Shown here: one piece after another, positions 10,901-24,200 of the stretch | Position numbering within the stretch: position 1 is the stretch's first letter | Layout: each line of letters opens with the position of its first letter | NCBI GenBank assembly: GCA_037693485.1 | Contig: CM075352.1 | Coordinates: forward strand, 67,334,001 to 67,398,000 | Source: Kitagawia praeruptora | Taxonomy: Eukaryota > Streptophyta > Magnoliopsida > Apiales > Apiaceae | Length of the DNA: 64,000 bases | Direction of reading: 5' to 3' | Notes under the pieces: generated by a model | Told to the model about the DNA's origin: nothing | Seen by the model: the letters and a program-made list of their open reading frames with translations, nothing else | Database searches by the model: none | Made by a program: the position numbers and the translations under genes

Positions 10901-13166
10901 CATACGCCTACGTAGAAAATATAATGAGAACAAATACATACTCCGTAACATTCTTAAGACCAACATATCTTTTTGTGGTATGAGTTATGACTACAAGATC
11001 ACAGCTATTGTGCGAAATGTTGCATCCTACTTTACTAATGATCCATGTTACAGCTTCCCAAGCCTATATAAGTTTAATGTCGATGACTTAGTAAAGGCAG
11101 GAAGCCGAAAGGCGTAGCAGAAGTTCAAACAAGGAGAAAGGCCACTTGGTGAACTATTTTACAAGCAGAATCCTCTGCCATTGTATGTCACTGACGTGTT
11201 GGATTCCAACTTATTACTGTGAAAACATAATTCATGATACACGGCTTCTAACGTCAATTGACAGAAGTACAATACTTAAAAGTTGCATTCTTCATAAAGC
11301 ATTTGTAAACATGAAGTTCCAGTCTTCTAGAACAATTTTACAGTTGTGGTTGAAGAAAAGCTAGATTCAAAGAGGTAAATAGATACTAATAAATATATCA
11401 TGAACAATAACAGTATTAAACACAAACCTCAGCAACTCGTAAATTGCTATAGATGTCTGGAGCATACTGTCTGCACAACTGAGGATCCTTACAATCGGCA
11501 TCGATGTCTATATATTCTGCCTTTGAACACCGTGTCAACATCGCAAGACCTGTTTTTTCTTCTGCATTCATCAAAATTTATTCTTACAAATAAATTACAA
11601 GTTTACAACTTAAAGCATCATTTACTTTAAAATAGAGAGAAGTACAACAATCCATCACTTGGTGAAAATTGTGAGCCAATAGTGTTGAACAAGCAGCGAG
11701 GTTACACAGATTTATCAAGCGGGTGTACGAACTAAAAAGAGCAACCTTACTACTAAAAACCATGTTTGTACCTTCATAACTATGTCACAGAAAAGCTAAA
11801 GCATGGACTATTAAATTACGGGAAAAAAAATGTTCATATCATGTAAGACGGCAAGGCTTTTATATACAATCGTAACCCATTTATCTTATGTAAAAAGTGT
11901 AATGTTCCATATGAGAATTCTATGAAAAGCTAACCTTTGTTTGGGAGCACTCCAGGTTCTGGCACATCATGCGAAGGAACATCTTCACATGCATCTTTCT
12001 CAGCAATTCGCTGAGGATGTGCATTTTTGTCCAACAACCACAAACCTGTGGACTCAGTTTTTGTTTCTGTCAATGCAACTACCTGACCGGTTATTGTTTT
12101 TGAATTTTGCTGAACCTTCACTGCAACAGGTGATGCTACCTTGGAGACAGCCACTGCACCTCTTTTAATCTGGTTCACATTCTTTTTCTGATAATATGAT
12201 GAAAAACAAAGTAATGGTTATAGTCTATCAAATTGAAGCTATCGTTAGGTTGGAGGGAATGGAATTAAATTTGTATTATTTTATGGGTAAAACATTCATA
12301 ACTTATATGAATTTTTATTAATCCAAACAAAAAAATCATTGTATTCATTCCTCCTTCCATTCCATTCATACAAATAAAATTAGAGCAAAAATCCCACAAA
12401 TTTGTGGACAAATACTTCATTCCTACTCTTTTTTTCTTGAGAAACATCATCAAACAGTTGCAACCTCTGTGCTTTCTTTTCATTCTTCATCCTACCTTCA
12501 CCTTCAATCATCACAATCTTTCTTTGATTCTTTCCATCATTTCCCATTTCATTCTCTCAAATCAAATGGAACTTAAAAGAATGTGTCAGGAGTATATGAT
12601 TAAGATGTATTTGAGGGCTAACAACAGATTTTAAGAAGGGGCTAAAAATCAAGATTTCTTTTTTACAATAAACTACTCAAATAAGATTTGGCATACAGGT
12701 TCAACTTAATGCTCAAATTTACATCACACGCTGTGGTAGGACAAGAGCGCAGATGATACAATAAGGGAATATTTGAACCAACACTTTACCTTCTCAAGCA
12801 GTTACACAATCAAGATCTATATAAAAAGAATAGAGTTACATACTCACTTCTCGTAAATGAACAAAAAGTAAATACCGTAATGTTAGACGCATTGAAGCAG
12901 TTTGTATTCAAACTATCACCACGAACATTTGTTACATCCCTCAGCACTGCCCTCCTTTTGTTCTGATTAGTAGGAGCACAACTGTCCTTTTCAGCCAGAG
13001 CTACTCTTTTGGAGGTTTTCCGTGAATCCCGCTTTTGGCATTGCTGCTTTGATGAGTCCAAACTAAGCAGTCCTTTAGATGATTGTGAGGCAGCAGCAGC
13101 TCGTGCTCTTGTCACTCGAGCTGTTGGCTCTCTGACAGTAGCAGCTAACAGATTTTCCTTCTTCAT
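7987..13166 (-). CDS. CYCA2: Cyclin A, A2 group, 11 coding exons
   Basis: The exons, in transcript order, are 12876-13166, 11935-12187, 11428-11561, 10705-10797, 9747-9880, 9282-9357, 8755-8831, 8624-8657, 8376-8525, 8152-8286 and 7987-8040. All have GT-AG ends and phases that join into 477 codons including the stop. The N-terminus has TRARAAAA and a destruction box RAVLRDVTN (residues 72-80). The cyclin box opens with RRPDSKSMEIVQQDITKGMREILVDW (read in pieces), with the MREIL motif at 247-251, followed by LVEVSEEYRLV and KYEEICAPRIEEFCFITDNTY. The C-terminal cyclin fold ends SPKLLETLF. Such cyclins activate CDKA/CDKB in S-G2-M and restrain endoreduplication. One oddity: the usual IDRFLS reads IDLFLS (Leu at residue 278). 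The start was chosen at MKKEN; an in-frame ATG eight codons upstream is possible. Confidence 0.93.
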
Positions 13167-13227
13167 CTCTAAAGCTTCAGCAAAGAGCAAAGAAGGCTTC
13201 CTAATTTGAAATTAGTTGCCTTGTTAC

Positions 13228-14174
13228 CTGCAATAATTTTCACCATGAACACTAAGAGAAATATACATAGTCAAACCATACTGTAAAAAAACACTGGAAA
13301 AATCACTGAACTTATGTAGGCTCCTGTTATCACCGGATATCATAATAGCCTTAATAAGATGATCAATGATGGAACAAATCATTACAAAATTATAAAGTTT
13401 TCGCAATTAGGGATATGTGAAATAACAGTAATTACAACAAATTAGTTTACTAGATCCTGCTGAAAAAATTGACAAACAACTATGATATGAAATAACTCAT
13501 AAAAAAAATGATGCAGACATATGCACAGTGGTAAACAAGACATAAATGGTGCAGTCACTCATTAGCACAAAGAATTACAAATCATCAATCTGGAAAATCA
13601 TACAATTTAAAATCCAAATCAAACTCTTAAAAATAATAACTTCCATAAAATCCCAAAACTAAAATTAAAAATCAAGTATTCTTTAAATCACCATTAAATT
13701 ACGTACATTATCAAGAAACTCCATCCACTCTCAAGAATCACAAACAATCACCAACAAAAAAACCCATCAGATCAAATTCCTTTTCTTCTTCTCCAATCAC
13801 ATTAACCTTAACTTTTTCTTCACATTATCAAGAAACACACATATCCAAAACCCCACATAAAAATGTCATCTTTTTACAAAATTCATGTACCAAGAATCAA
13901 TAAATTTAAAATTCATAACAAAATCTACAAACCCCACCATCAAATCAAATTCTTTTTCTTCTTTTCCATACATTAATCTCTTAAAATTTGCATCTTTTTT
14001 CTTCACATTATCAAGAAACACACATATCTAAAACCCCACATAAAAATTTCATCTTTTTAACAGTTCAAGATTCCATAAATTTGAAAATCATAACCAAATA
14101 CACAAACCCCACAAGATGTTTAAATTAAAAAGAGACCCACAAGAAAAAAGAGAGAGAGGGTCAAATTAAAGTAC
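13228..14174 (-). other. Probable 5' UTR intron of the cyclin gene
   Basis: On the minus strand a donor AAAGAG/GTACTTT at 14175/14174 and an acceptor TTATTGCAG/GT ending at 13228 would remove about 947 bases of AT-rich sequence from the leader. A first noncoding exon would then lie at roughly 14175-14290. The interior shows only oligo-A/T and repeated short phrases (TTATCAAGAAAC occurs several times near 13709-14025). Inferred from splice motifs only. Confidence 0.5.
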
Positions 14175-14455
14175 CTCTTTTTGAGCTCAAAGAAATGAAA
14201 GAGATGGGAGAGATCAAATAGAGATAATCAAAAGGAGAGAGAGAATAAGAAAACACATCGCACTATTCAAGAGCGGGACTATGGAAAGTTCAAATTCACA
14301 AAATACACACACAATACATACACACTAGTTTTTTTATATTTTATTGGAGTATAATAATATTTCTGGTATTGTTCAGTCACTTTGTTGACAGTGATGGCTC
14401 TTTTGGTTTGACTTACGTTGATTACTGTGTAATTTTTGTTTGATTAAACTACTTA

Positions 14456-14707
14456 CTCCCTCCGTCTCTAAATACTTTTCCATTTGAGTTGGACACGTTT
14501 GCCAACGTACACTTTTGATCATTAATATCTTCAATTTTGTATTAGTATTAAATATAAAAACTTCACTGTATTAAAATACTTATAAATACGAATCCAACAA
14601 GATCACTCATGACTATATTTGGTCTTATAGATTAGACGTAAATTAGTAATTTGTCTCATGTTATGACCGACATATCAAACGAGAGTAGCATTATGAGACG
14701 GAAGGAG
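14456..14707. mobile_element. Stowaway-like MITE
   Basis: The tips CTCCCTCCGTCTCTAAATA and GAGACGGAAGGAG are each flanked by TA. The interior matches the copies at 1692 and 4508. It lies just upstream of the cyclin promoter region and could influence it, though nothing here shows that. Confidence 0.85.
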
Positions 14708-15610
14708 TATGTTATTTCCTTTTTTATAATTATTGATTAAATTTAATGACCCCATTGTTGATTTTATTTGGTAGTACAACCTTTTAAGGAATGTTTTTGG
14801 TGATTTAAATATTCCACTAAATTTTCTCTCAAAAACACATTTCAGTAAAATTGTTTGTCTGGATGTAAATAAATTTGTGTAGAAAAATGAAAGAGAAATG
14901 TTAGTTCCCACAATCGTTCACACTTGACACTTCACAAAATAATTCTCGAATGATGAGATGTCACTATATTATTAAATATTTTATCATAAATATGATGGAC
15001 TTCTTATGTATAAATATTAGTCTCACGAATAAAAATACGATATATGTTATTTGGAAACATATTTGGGATCCAATTCTAATATGTACCGCTAGTCAAAATG
15101 AAGTGAACTACATGACATTATATTGATTTGTTTTAACATAAGTTTTGATCATGTAATTTACTTGTCATTGGGATAAATCATTCAGTTCAGATAAATATTA
15201 GATCCAAAATTTTATTTAATCATATACGTATATGCACGAGCAATGCTAGGGGACCAAAAAAGTCTCCTAATTTTTTTCTCAAAATGATGTGACACAACAC
15301 ATGAAATATTTTAATTGGGTGATTGATGTGAATCATGGAGGTCCATCTCATTATTATTTTCGCAACTAATTAAAATCAAATATGTGGTATTTGGGAAAAA
15401 TTTTGGAAACTTTTATTTGGTTCCATAGTAGTTTTCATTTAAACAGGTCATGTAAACAAATCAAGATCAAAAAAGAGAGATGAATAATAAGAAACCTATA
15501 ATAGGATTTGATGCCTTATCTATAAATTTTTAGGGATAAAGAAATGTTAAATGACTCTTGATTGAATCTTGACAGCTGTGTTTGAATCTAGAGAAAGTAT
15601 TTGATAGGAG
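14708..15610. other. Intergenic, nothing recognised
   Basis: AT-rich. The minus-strand frame 14675-14911 overlaps the MITE end and resembles no family I know. No repeats or RNA genes are seen. Confidence 0.4.
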
Positions 15611-15877
15611 CACTGTTCTAAAAATCCTCGATTCGATCGATTAATCCCGATTAATCTTCAGTAAGGTAACCAATTGATTCGATTTTTAAAACCCGACTAA
15701 TCCTGTTAATTTATTTAAAATGGTATGTTTAACTGTAAATTAGACTAATATATTAAATATTATTATAATATCTGATTAATGCTCCGATTAATCCGTCCGA
15801 TTAATTTTCACCTACCCGATTAGCCGCTAGGCGATACCCCAACCATCCTGGACTGCCTAGCGATTTCTGGAACATTG
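15611..15877. mobile_element. hAT-type MITE with perfect 8-bp target duplication
   Basis: The tips CACTGTTCTAAAAATC and, on the other strand, CAATGTTCCAGAAATC form an imperfect terminal inverted repeat. The octamer GATAGGAG stands on both sides (15603-15610 and 15878-15885). The interior is noncoding and repeats GATTAAT/ATTAATC words (GATTAATCCCGATTAATC). Confidence 0.85.
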
Positions 15878-15924
15878 GATAGGAGTAACATCTTTTACCA
15901 AACCAAACCAAACCAAACATACCC

Positions 15925-16905
15925 AGTATATCCCGCATGAGGCAGGGTCTGGGGGGGTAAATTGTACGCAGACCATACCCCTACTTTACAGTAGGGAGGC
16001 TGTTTCCGTGAAGACCCCCGGCTTAGTGCACCGCAAGTCAAAATGAATTTTATTCAAAGACCGTACCTGGGCCCATGGCCTTGATCACATGGGGCTTACC
16101 TACTCGGGCAAGGGGCACTCCTCTCCTGGTCCAGGAAGACCTCCGGCCAAGCTCCCTGCGTCTGCAAAAACAGAAAACAGAAGACAATATGAAGATGAAA
16201 AGCCAAGCTTCTAAACTAATGCTAACCGAGAGAGTCCAACTCTGAGGCTCTCAACCACAGAACCACTCCCTAGAAGGGAATCAACAACTCTAATCTGTCG
16301 CCTCCAACAACTCCTATCAGCTGTCGAGTTCTCATCCAAGTTTAAGGCCTTCAAATCCATCCTGAGCTGTTCTTCCCACGACCTCCTCGGTCTGCCTCTT
16401 CTCCTCACCCCAACAACCGTAAGACTCTCGACCCTCCTCACCGGGGCTTCCGGAAGCCTCCTACGAACGTGGCCGAACCATCTCAACCTCCCTTCCCTAA
16501 CTTTCGCAGAAAAAGGCGCCACCTCCAACTCGCTCCTGAAAACCACATTCGGGATTCTATCTAACATCGTGCGGCCACAGGACCACCGCAACATCCTCAT
16601 TTCAGCTGCTTCCAACTTGCACTCGAGGGCCTTCTTCGCCGCCCAACACTCCGAACCATATAACATCGCAGGACGGATAGCAGCTCTATAGAACTTCCCT
16701 TTCAGCTTTAACGGGACTTTCTTATCGCACATCACCCCTGACGCAGCCCTCCACCTTAGCCATCCCGCGTTGATACGATGAGTGACATCATCTTCAATCT
16801 CACCTTCCTTCTGGATGATCGAACCCAAATACTTGAACTTATCCGTACGGGGGACGATCTGATCTTCAATCCTAACCTCCACCCCTTCCTCGTTGGCGTC
16901 ACCAC
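15925..16905 (-). mobile_element. 5'-truncated non-LTR retrotransposon (RTE-like), 3' end
   Basis: The minus-strand frame 16211-17002 from about codon 33 on reads as the C-terminal part of a plant LINE polyprotein, just past the reverse transcriptase core: DKFKYLGSIIQKEGEI, HRINAGWLRWR, KLKGKFYRAAIRPAMLYGSE, MRMLRWSCG, RLRWFGHVRRR and the terminal DRSCWRRQIRVVDS. Upstream codons (16906-17002) do not belong, so the element is cut at about 16905, the usual 5' truncation of LINEs. The noncoding 3' part (16210 down to about 15925) contains AGACCCCCGGCTTAG-type sequence seen at tails of plant RTE elements and their SINE partners. No endonuclease or RT catalytic motif remains, so it is a dead copy. 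Confidence 0.75.
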
Positions 16906-17891
16906 TGAAGTTGCATCTTTTATGTTTGCTAAATTTATTCATAAAATTTGAAATTTGCTCCAAAAATATGAAGCACGGCATCTTCGAATTTAAAAATAAC
17001 AAGAACGAGAAGATTGTGTGTATTTGCAGTTACAACTTTAAAGCATGGATAGTAGTTGCACGAACCTTTTGCATATTAAAAATTATCAAAAAAAAAAATC
17101 CTTTAAAGCATGGACTCCTTTTGTTTCCATGTAAAGTTGGACTATGTTTCTCTCGTTGGATCATAGGCCAACCTGTTTACAGGGGTGAGTTGACAAATCG
17201 AAATCAAAAAATTAATCAAAATATATAATTAAAAAAAGTGTAATGGAAGAAAAAATATAATGTTTTTTTTAAACCAAAAAAATAAAAAATATTATGTTGT
17301 TAAATAGCTATATTACTCAATAGTTCCTTGTTTGTTAACTCATTCAAATATGTTGTTGAAGACGTTATATTCTGATCATTCATTTCAATGAGAAGTGTTT
17401 TACATTCATAAAAAAAACAATAAAATGTTGGACTTGGAAGTTATCTCTGCCTATTTCACGATGGGAATTTGCTAATATTAATTTGTATTGTTCATGTTTT
17501 AATTTGTTTTCTTTTTTAAACAAAATTGACATTTTATTAAATCAAATCTTAATAGGGATGATAAATTATTTCGTCCTTAAACTATAGGTTATTTTTGGTT
17601 TATATTCCTGAACTATTAAAAAAAAAATCCGAATACCTAAACTTTTAAACTTCCTGATTGACATTCTTCTGTCAGTATTTGACTAACGGATGTTAGTCGA
17701 TGCTGACGTAGCAATGTAGGAAAAATCGAAATTTCACGAAATGAAGTGAAAATTTGACATGTTTTCGTTTACTTAAAGGTGAAACCCGTATCCATCCGAA
17801 ACACGAAAGTACACGATACGACACGATTGCCAGATCTATATATGTTGATAATTGTGTCGAAGAGAAACGAAAAATTGTATAAGAGCAGGAG
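16906..17891. other. Intergenic, nothing recognised
   Basis: AT-rich sequence between the LINE fragment and the broken MULE gene. It may include the 5' end of that MULE (promoter and terminal repeat), but I could not identify a terminal repeat. The frames at 16893 and 17693 show no family. Confidence 0.4.
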
Positions 17892-17948
17892 ATGAACAAT
17901 GCAGATGATGATGATGATGAGTCATTTGATCCTAATTATGATGAAGAT

Positions 17949-18184
17949 TAGGGCTGGGCATTCATCCCGGTCCGCCCGATCCCGATCCGATCCCCGCACC
18001 GAACAGGACGGGGATTCGGGGATTTTTTCGGGTACGGGCCGGGGAGCGGGGACAGTTTTTAAAAAAAATCGGGGAGCGGGTCGGGGCCGGGTTTTTATGT
18101 GTCCCCGGCCCGATCCCCAACCATCGTCCCGATTTTCTCTACCCGGCCCTATTTTCAATCCCGATTCAATTTCACCACACTTTA

Positions 18185-18228
<44 letters not shown>

Positions 18229-18599
18229 TATATGGGTCACGCTCCAATGAGAACACATGTTAGTGTGAGAACACACATATTCACCACATTTCAAGCTATT
18301 TTAAAGGGTCTCGCTAGGGGCACCTTCACAAAAAAGTCTTATAATTCTACCCTCTATCCATTCATAATAAATAAAAATTAACAAAAATTAACAAAAAAAA
18401 ATTTAAAAAAAAAACTGCTGCCACATCATCATTTTTAATTTTTTTAAAAAAAAAATTTAAAACTTTTTTTTTATGAATGGATAGAGGATAGAATTGTAAG
18501 ACTTTTTCGTATTTGATGCCCCTGGTGGGGCCCTTTAGAATATCTTGAAATGTGGTGTTCTCATTGTTCTCCAACATATACATGTTCTCACCTGAATCA

Positions 18600-18643
<44 letters not shown>

Positions 18644-19021
18644 TCATATATTAATATAAACGAATTTCCAATACTTCATATTTGAAACAAAATGATATTT
18701 TAATTTTATATGTTTGTCTTTCTAATAGTTAAGTAACTTCATTTCCATATTATTTATAATTGTTTCTTTAAATAATATTTTTTTATTTTAATTTAGTGCA
18801 TTTGAGCTCACTAGTTATTGTTTCAAATTATTAAATTTTTTATTTTAAATAAAATTCCCCGATTCCCCGTGGGGATCCCCGTTACCCGTTTGGGCCGGGG
18901 ACGGGGAATGAAAAATAGTCCCCGACGGGGATCGGGTCGGGGACGGGGATCGGGTTTGAATTCGGGGATGGGGACGGGGATAGCACTCCCCGACCCCGAA
19001 GTGCCCCGACGCCCATCCCTA
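17949..19021. mobile_element. Nonautonomous hAT-like element inside the MULE gene
   Basis: The tips TAGGGCTGGGCATTC and, on the other strand, TAGGGATGGGCGTCG are inverted, and the octamer ATGAAGAT stands on both sides (17941-17948, 19022-19029), the hAT hallmark. Both arms are strikingly GC-rich, built from GGGGAC, CGGGGA and CCCGATCC words, in contrast to the AT-rich core. It was itself entered by a second element at 18234-18604. No transposase remains. Confidence 0.88.
18234..18604. mobile_element. TA-flanked foldback MITE, GAGAAC subfamily
   Basis: It lies between (TA)n tracts inside the hAT-like element. The tips are GGGTCACGCTCCAATGAGAAC and, inward from the right, GGGTATGATTCAGGTGAGAAC. 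The word GAGAACAC recurs in both arms. A micro-hairpin GCCCC-TGGT-GGGGC lies at 18519-18532, with a decayed partner near 18308. The arms pair over most of their length (CTCTATCCATTCATAA against its complement near 18470). Confidence 0.82.
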
Positions 19022-19414
19022 ATGAAGATGATGAATGTCAGAGTGACAACACTAGTGACAGTGAATTAAAATCGGATGATTATGATAACGTAGAATCAGA
19101 CATTAATGATGAATTAGAGGAAATTAAGGATAAAAAAGAATGTTGTAGGAAGGAAAGATTGATCATTTGAGGGAGGGCAGCTGACTGAAATGAATATAGG
19201 TAATGGCAATCATAATGTGATTGTAGAGAAAAATGATGCTATGGAAGAACAAAATCAGATGCCGTATAACAGGGCTACTGCAAGTCATGATGAATACATG
19301 GGTGACATACCGAACTAGAGGGATTTTGTTAGTCATGAACTTGATATGTTGGAAAAAATGTTTCCAAAGTATGTTGATAATGCAGACCTTGGATGTGATA
19401 AGGTAGGTAAAGAG

Positions 19415-20673
19415 TGTTGGGAATTTTACACTAAACACAATAATGAGGCAGTGATATATATTAAACAAGAACAGGCATGAAACCAATTAACAGAAACAAA
19501 TCACGAAGGCAACACAAGAATATAATTAGAGACTGTAATTAACGAGAAAAGTAAGAACAAACTTATCTCCCACAGAAGCTATTAGCAATACTGATCAGAG
19601 AGAGAAGAACAACTGAGTCACCAAGCCCTTCGAGAAGACTTGGCTGTTCTTGAAGAGATTATTGCCCCACTTACGCTGTGTTGGGTTGCTGCAATAACAC
19701 TTCCAGGATAAAACAGCTCCGATCAATGTGTTCACAGATACACCAGAGATCAACGACGACCAGCACCTCAGTTCGCCTAAGAATTATGTAAATAATCTGT
19801 TTGTGTCGAGAGAGAACAGAGAAGAAGAACGAACAAGGGTTTTTCCTTAACGTATATCCTTCTTAACGTTATATCTTCGATATATATAATACCCAAAAAT
19901 AAAACGTAAGAGATATGCCTTAAAAGGAAAGTAAATATTCTGATTTAATTTCATTAACTGCATCAGTATTTATTTTTCAGTTACAATTGCGTCAGGATCT
20001 GGCCATCAGTAGCATCAGGATTTGATGTCCGTCAGGATCAGGATTCAGTGCTCGTCAGGAACTGATATCCATCAGGATTTAGTCCATCAGTATCTGATGT
20101 CTGACTAAGTCCATCAGGATTTGTTCCAAGTACTGATCCATTCATTTCCAGTACTGTTATAACAAATAAATCTGAAACCTGTTAAAATAAATCAATATTC
20201 CAGGTAATAAAATTCCTCGCCCAGGTCGCCTCGCGTACGCGAGACGCCGAGACATTCGCCCAAATAGCCCTTCGACCCGACCCGTGTCGTGTCGTGGCGT
20301 GACGTGGCGTGGCGAGGCGGGCGGCGGCGGCGCGCGTGTGTGTGCGTGTGCGCGAGGCTCACACTACAACCATGCACACCTACATGCCTTAGTAGTTATA
20401 CACTACACTTGCACATGGAGCTATATAAAGCCACCAACCTCTCATTACCAATTCTATGTGGGACTCAAGTTATTTCAACTAACTAACCCACATAACCCAT
20501 TTCAAGCAAGCAACTTCAACTCAATTTATTTATGGATTCCACTAAGAAAATGTCTTACATCCAAACATGAAAGTTTAAGTCCTCATAACAAGGAACAACC
20601 TTCACTTGTTAGTTTCCGGAAATTACATCAAGAACATATTATAACTATGCCTCAAAATTTCCATTTTCTAACA
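19415..20673 (-). repeat. 3' LTR of the copia element (element reads on minus strand)
   Basis: 1,259 bp, TGTTGGGAATTT to TTTTCTAACA on the plus strand. It contains a degenerate array of GTCAGGAT/CATCAGGATT words (about 19992-20120) and a short GC-rich stretch of GCGTGGCG, GGCGGCGG and GTGTGTGTGCG words (about 20290-20355). Near-identical to 25362-26620. Confidence 0.95.
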
Positions 20674-20683
20674 ATCCCCCACG
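20674..20683 (-). promoter_or_regulatory. Polypurine tract of the copia element
   Basis: On the minus strand CGTGGGGGAT directly precedes the 3' LTR, where plus-strand DNA synthesis starts in copia elements. Confidence 0.8.
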
Positions 20684-21203
20684 AATCCATACAGAAATGC
20701 ATATCGATTCTCATCATGACTTGTTTTTCAGAGTAGGTACCCTTCCGGGATTGAACCCTCCTAAGTCCTCTATTTTAATGGCTACCGAATTCGGATGGAA
20801 TATTTCACCTTGAATCTTTATCCGTTTGGTGTAACCACACTACATAGACGACGACAAGTCAAAGGCTATGGTGCTAATCTACGACATTGAGACGTTAATG
20901 GTCCTGTCTCGATCCTGTTCGTCGAATGCTTCAAGGAATAACCCTTTCCTCTAATTGCGACCACACAATTACATTCGCTTAGCTGGGCATCTCCAGAGAT
21001 GTACTGCTAGCATCTCGTCATATGACTTGACCCCATTCAGAGTTCAAATAACTCTTGCTATTCTGGCAGTGACAGTACCTTTTAGGTTTACAGGGGATAG
21101 ACTCCAGATACGTAAGTATCAATCTATATAATTTTAAGGTACAACCAATTCACCCTTACAACTTGTTATTACCACATTGAATACACTTTCGAGGGATCTC
21201 CTC

Positions 21204-24200
21204 TCATGTGTATTGGGTTCCCGCTGTAGATGAATTACTATGGGCTATCAGTCCCATCCCCAACCTAGACTTAAGGACTACAGCATGCTCAAGCCCTTTA
21301 GTCAAAGGATCAGCTAGGTTTTCTTGAGTTCCAATAAACTCAACAGCTATGATCCTGTCAGACATTAGACCCCTTATAGACTTCAGTCTAACTTGGATAT
21401 GTCTCTTTGTTTTCACATTGTACTTCTTGCTGTTTATCTTATCGGTAGTTGTACGGCTATCACAATGAACAGAAAAAGCAGGAAGTGGACAACTTACTAC
21501 AGGTAACATTGACATCAGTCCATGTAACCATTCAGCCTCAGTCCCCGTGGCATCTAATGCACATAACTCAGCCTCAAAGGTAGACCGAGTTATAACAGTC
21601 TGTCTAGAAGACTTCCAAGATACTGCTCCACCCGCAAGGGTAAACAGGTATCCAGTCACTCCATTGGAACCAGACTTCTTAGCTATCCAACTTGAATCAC
21701 TATATCCCTCTAGCACTCCAGGAAACCTCCTGTAATGCAAACCAAGATATATGGTGCCTTTTAGATATCTAAGCACTCTATCAAGAGCATCCCAATGAGT
21801 CTTATTTGGACAGCTTGTATATCTTGCTAACTTAGACACTGAATATGAAATATCCGGCCTAGTACCATTAGCAAGATACTGCAAACTCCCAATAATCTGA
21901 GAATACCTTAACTGAGACACAGGTACTCCTGAACTATTCTTGATAAGGGCAATTTTAGGATCATACGGAGTACTTGCGATTCTACAATTTGAATAACCAT
22001 ACTTCTCAAGTATAGATTTCTCTATATAATGAGATTGTGTCAAGGTTATTCCATCAGTTGACTGAGTCAACTTGATACCAAGAATCACACTAGCCTCTCC
22101 CATATCCTTCATTTCAAAATGCCTTTTCAAGAACCTTTCTGTCTCGTTAATAATCTCAATATTGGTTCCAAACAACAAAATATCATCCACATACAGGCAC
22201 ACAATAATACATTCATTTCCTTTAACCATGTAATAGACACACTTGTCACTTTCATTAACTACAAATTCTGATTCTAAAACAGTTTCATCAAACTTTTTAT
22301 GCCAGTCTCTTGGAGCTTGTTTTAAGCCATATATAGACTTGATTAACTTACATACTTTCCTTTCATTTCCAGAGGCAACAAATCCCTCAGGCTGATCCAT
22401 ATAAATCTCTTCTTCAAGTTCACCATGAAGAAAAGTTGTCTTTACATCCATTTGATGGATGATAAGACCATGTACAGAAGCCAATGTTATAAGCATTCGG
22501 ATTGTTGTCATTCTACCAACTGGAAAGTATGTGTCAAGGTAATCAATGCCTTCCTTTTGCTTAAAACCCTTAGCTACTAGCCTAGCCTTATACTTATCTA
22601 TTGAGCCATCAGGATTCATCTTCCTTTTGAAGACCTATTTACATCCTATAGTAGAACACCTAGGAGGTAGATCAACCAACTCCCATGTTCCGTTAGAAAC
22701 AATAGAGTCAATTTCACTTTTTACAACACCTTTCCGGTACCTAGATTCTGAAGAATCCATGGCCTGTCGAAAAGTTAAAGGTTCATCCTCGATATTGTAG
22801 ATGATAAAATCACTACCAAAATCCTTGACTACTTTAGCACACTTACTCCTTCTAGGTTCCTCTACTTCATCAGGAGTAGAGCTACTACCAGGATCTGCCC
22901 CCACATTTGTCATCCTTTCCACATGATCAGGAACGGACCTCGATGTGTGAGTGGGATCATCATCAGGAATACCCTGAGGTATACCAATCTTCATAGGGAA
23001 CACATCATCAAAGAATGTTGCATCACGAAATTCAACTATAGTGTTAGCCACTATTCCGTCTATGTCAGATTTTAATATTAAAAATCTCATAGCCGTAGTG
23101 GTTTCAATATAGCCTAGAAAGATGCAATCAACAGTTTTCGGACCTAGTTTCTTTCTCTTGTGTTCAGGGACAAGTACCTTTGCAAGGCACCCCCACACAC
23201 GAAGATATTTTAAACTAGTCCATTTCTCTGTCCATAATTCATAAGGTGTCTTGTCCATATGTTTCAAAGGTACTCTATTCAGAATATGGCAAGCCGTATT
23301 CAGAGCTTCTCCCCACATGTACTTAGGCAACCCAGAATTAATCAGCATACTATTGATCATATCCTTAAAGGTTATGTTCTTTCGTTCTGCCACCCCATTA
23401 GACCCAGGTGTGTATGGTGGAGTTACCTCATGAACTACACCATTGCTCTTGCAAAATTCATTAAACGAGTTACTCGTATACTCACCACCTCTATCTGATC
23501 TCAAACGTTTAAGTACTTTACCAGTTTGTGTTTCAGCTTCAGTTTTGAACATAATGAATTTATCTAGTGCTTCATCTTTATGCTTAAGCAAATAAACATA
23601 ACAATATCTACTACAATCATCTATAAAGGTAATGAAATATCTATTATGTTCCTTGGTCAAAACACCACCAAATTCACATATGTCAGTGTGCACTAAATCT
23701 AACACATTCGAATCCCTAACCACATTATGAAAGGGTTTCCTAGTTTGTTTAGCAGTCACACATACTTGACATTTAGATTTCTTATCAATGGCATGTTTTG
23801 GAATCAACTCTAAGTTTATCATATTCTTTAGAGCACCAAAATTCAAGTGACCAAGACGTGCGTGCCACAAATCAGATGATTCAACACAATTAACAGAAGG
23901 AGCAACATTATTATTAATAAAACTGCCCAAAACAGGCTCAACATTTATTAAAAATAATCCATCCGACAAGTAACCTTTGCCAAAAAATACATCAGTATTT
24001 GTAATAACTACTTTATTACACTTCAAAGAAACTTCAAAACCATTCTTAACTAAACAACTTCCACTTATATATTTCTACGAATATCAGGAACATGGTGCAC
24101 TCTAGTGAGGGATAGAACACGCCCAGAAGCGAACTTCAAGTCCACGTTTCCTATTCCAAGTACTTGAGCTACACTCGCATTCCCCATCGTCACAGTCACT

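Noticed and set aside
12240..12634. Plus- and minus-strand frames in cyclin intron 1
   Set aside because: They lie in an AT-rich intron with MITE-like GGAATGGAAT words and show no protein similarity.
20192..20736. Frames in both LTRs (20192-20736 and 26139-26665) rich in His/Thr or Arg/Gly
   Set aside because: They translate a GC-rich repetitive patch of the copia LTR, appear in both LTR copies and match no protein family.
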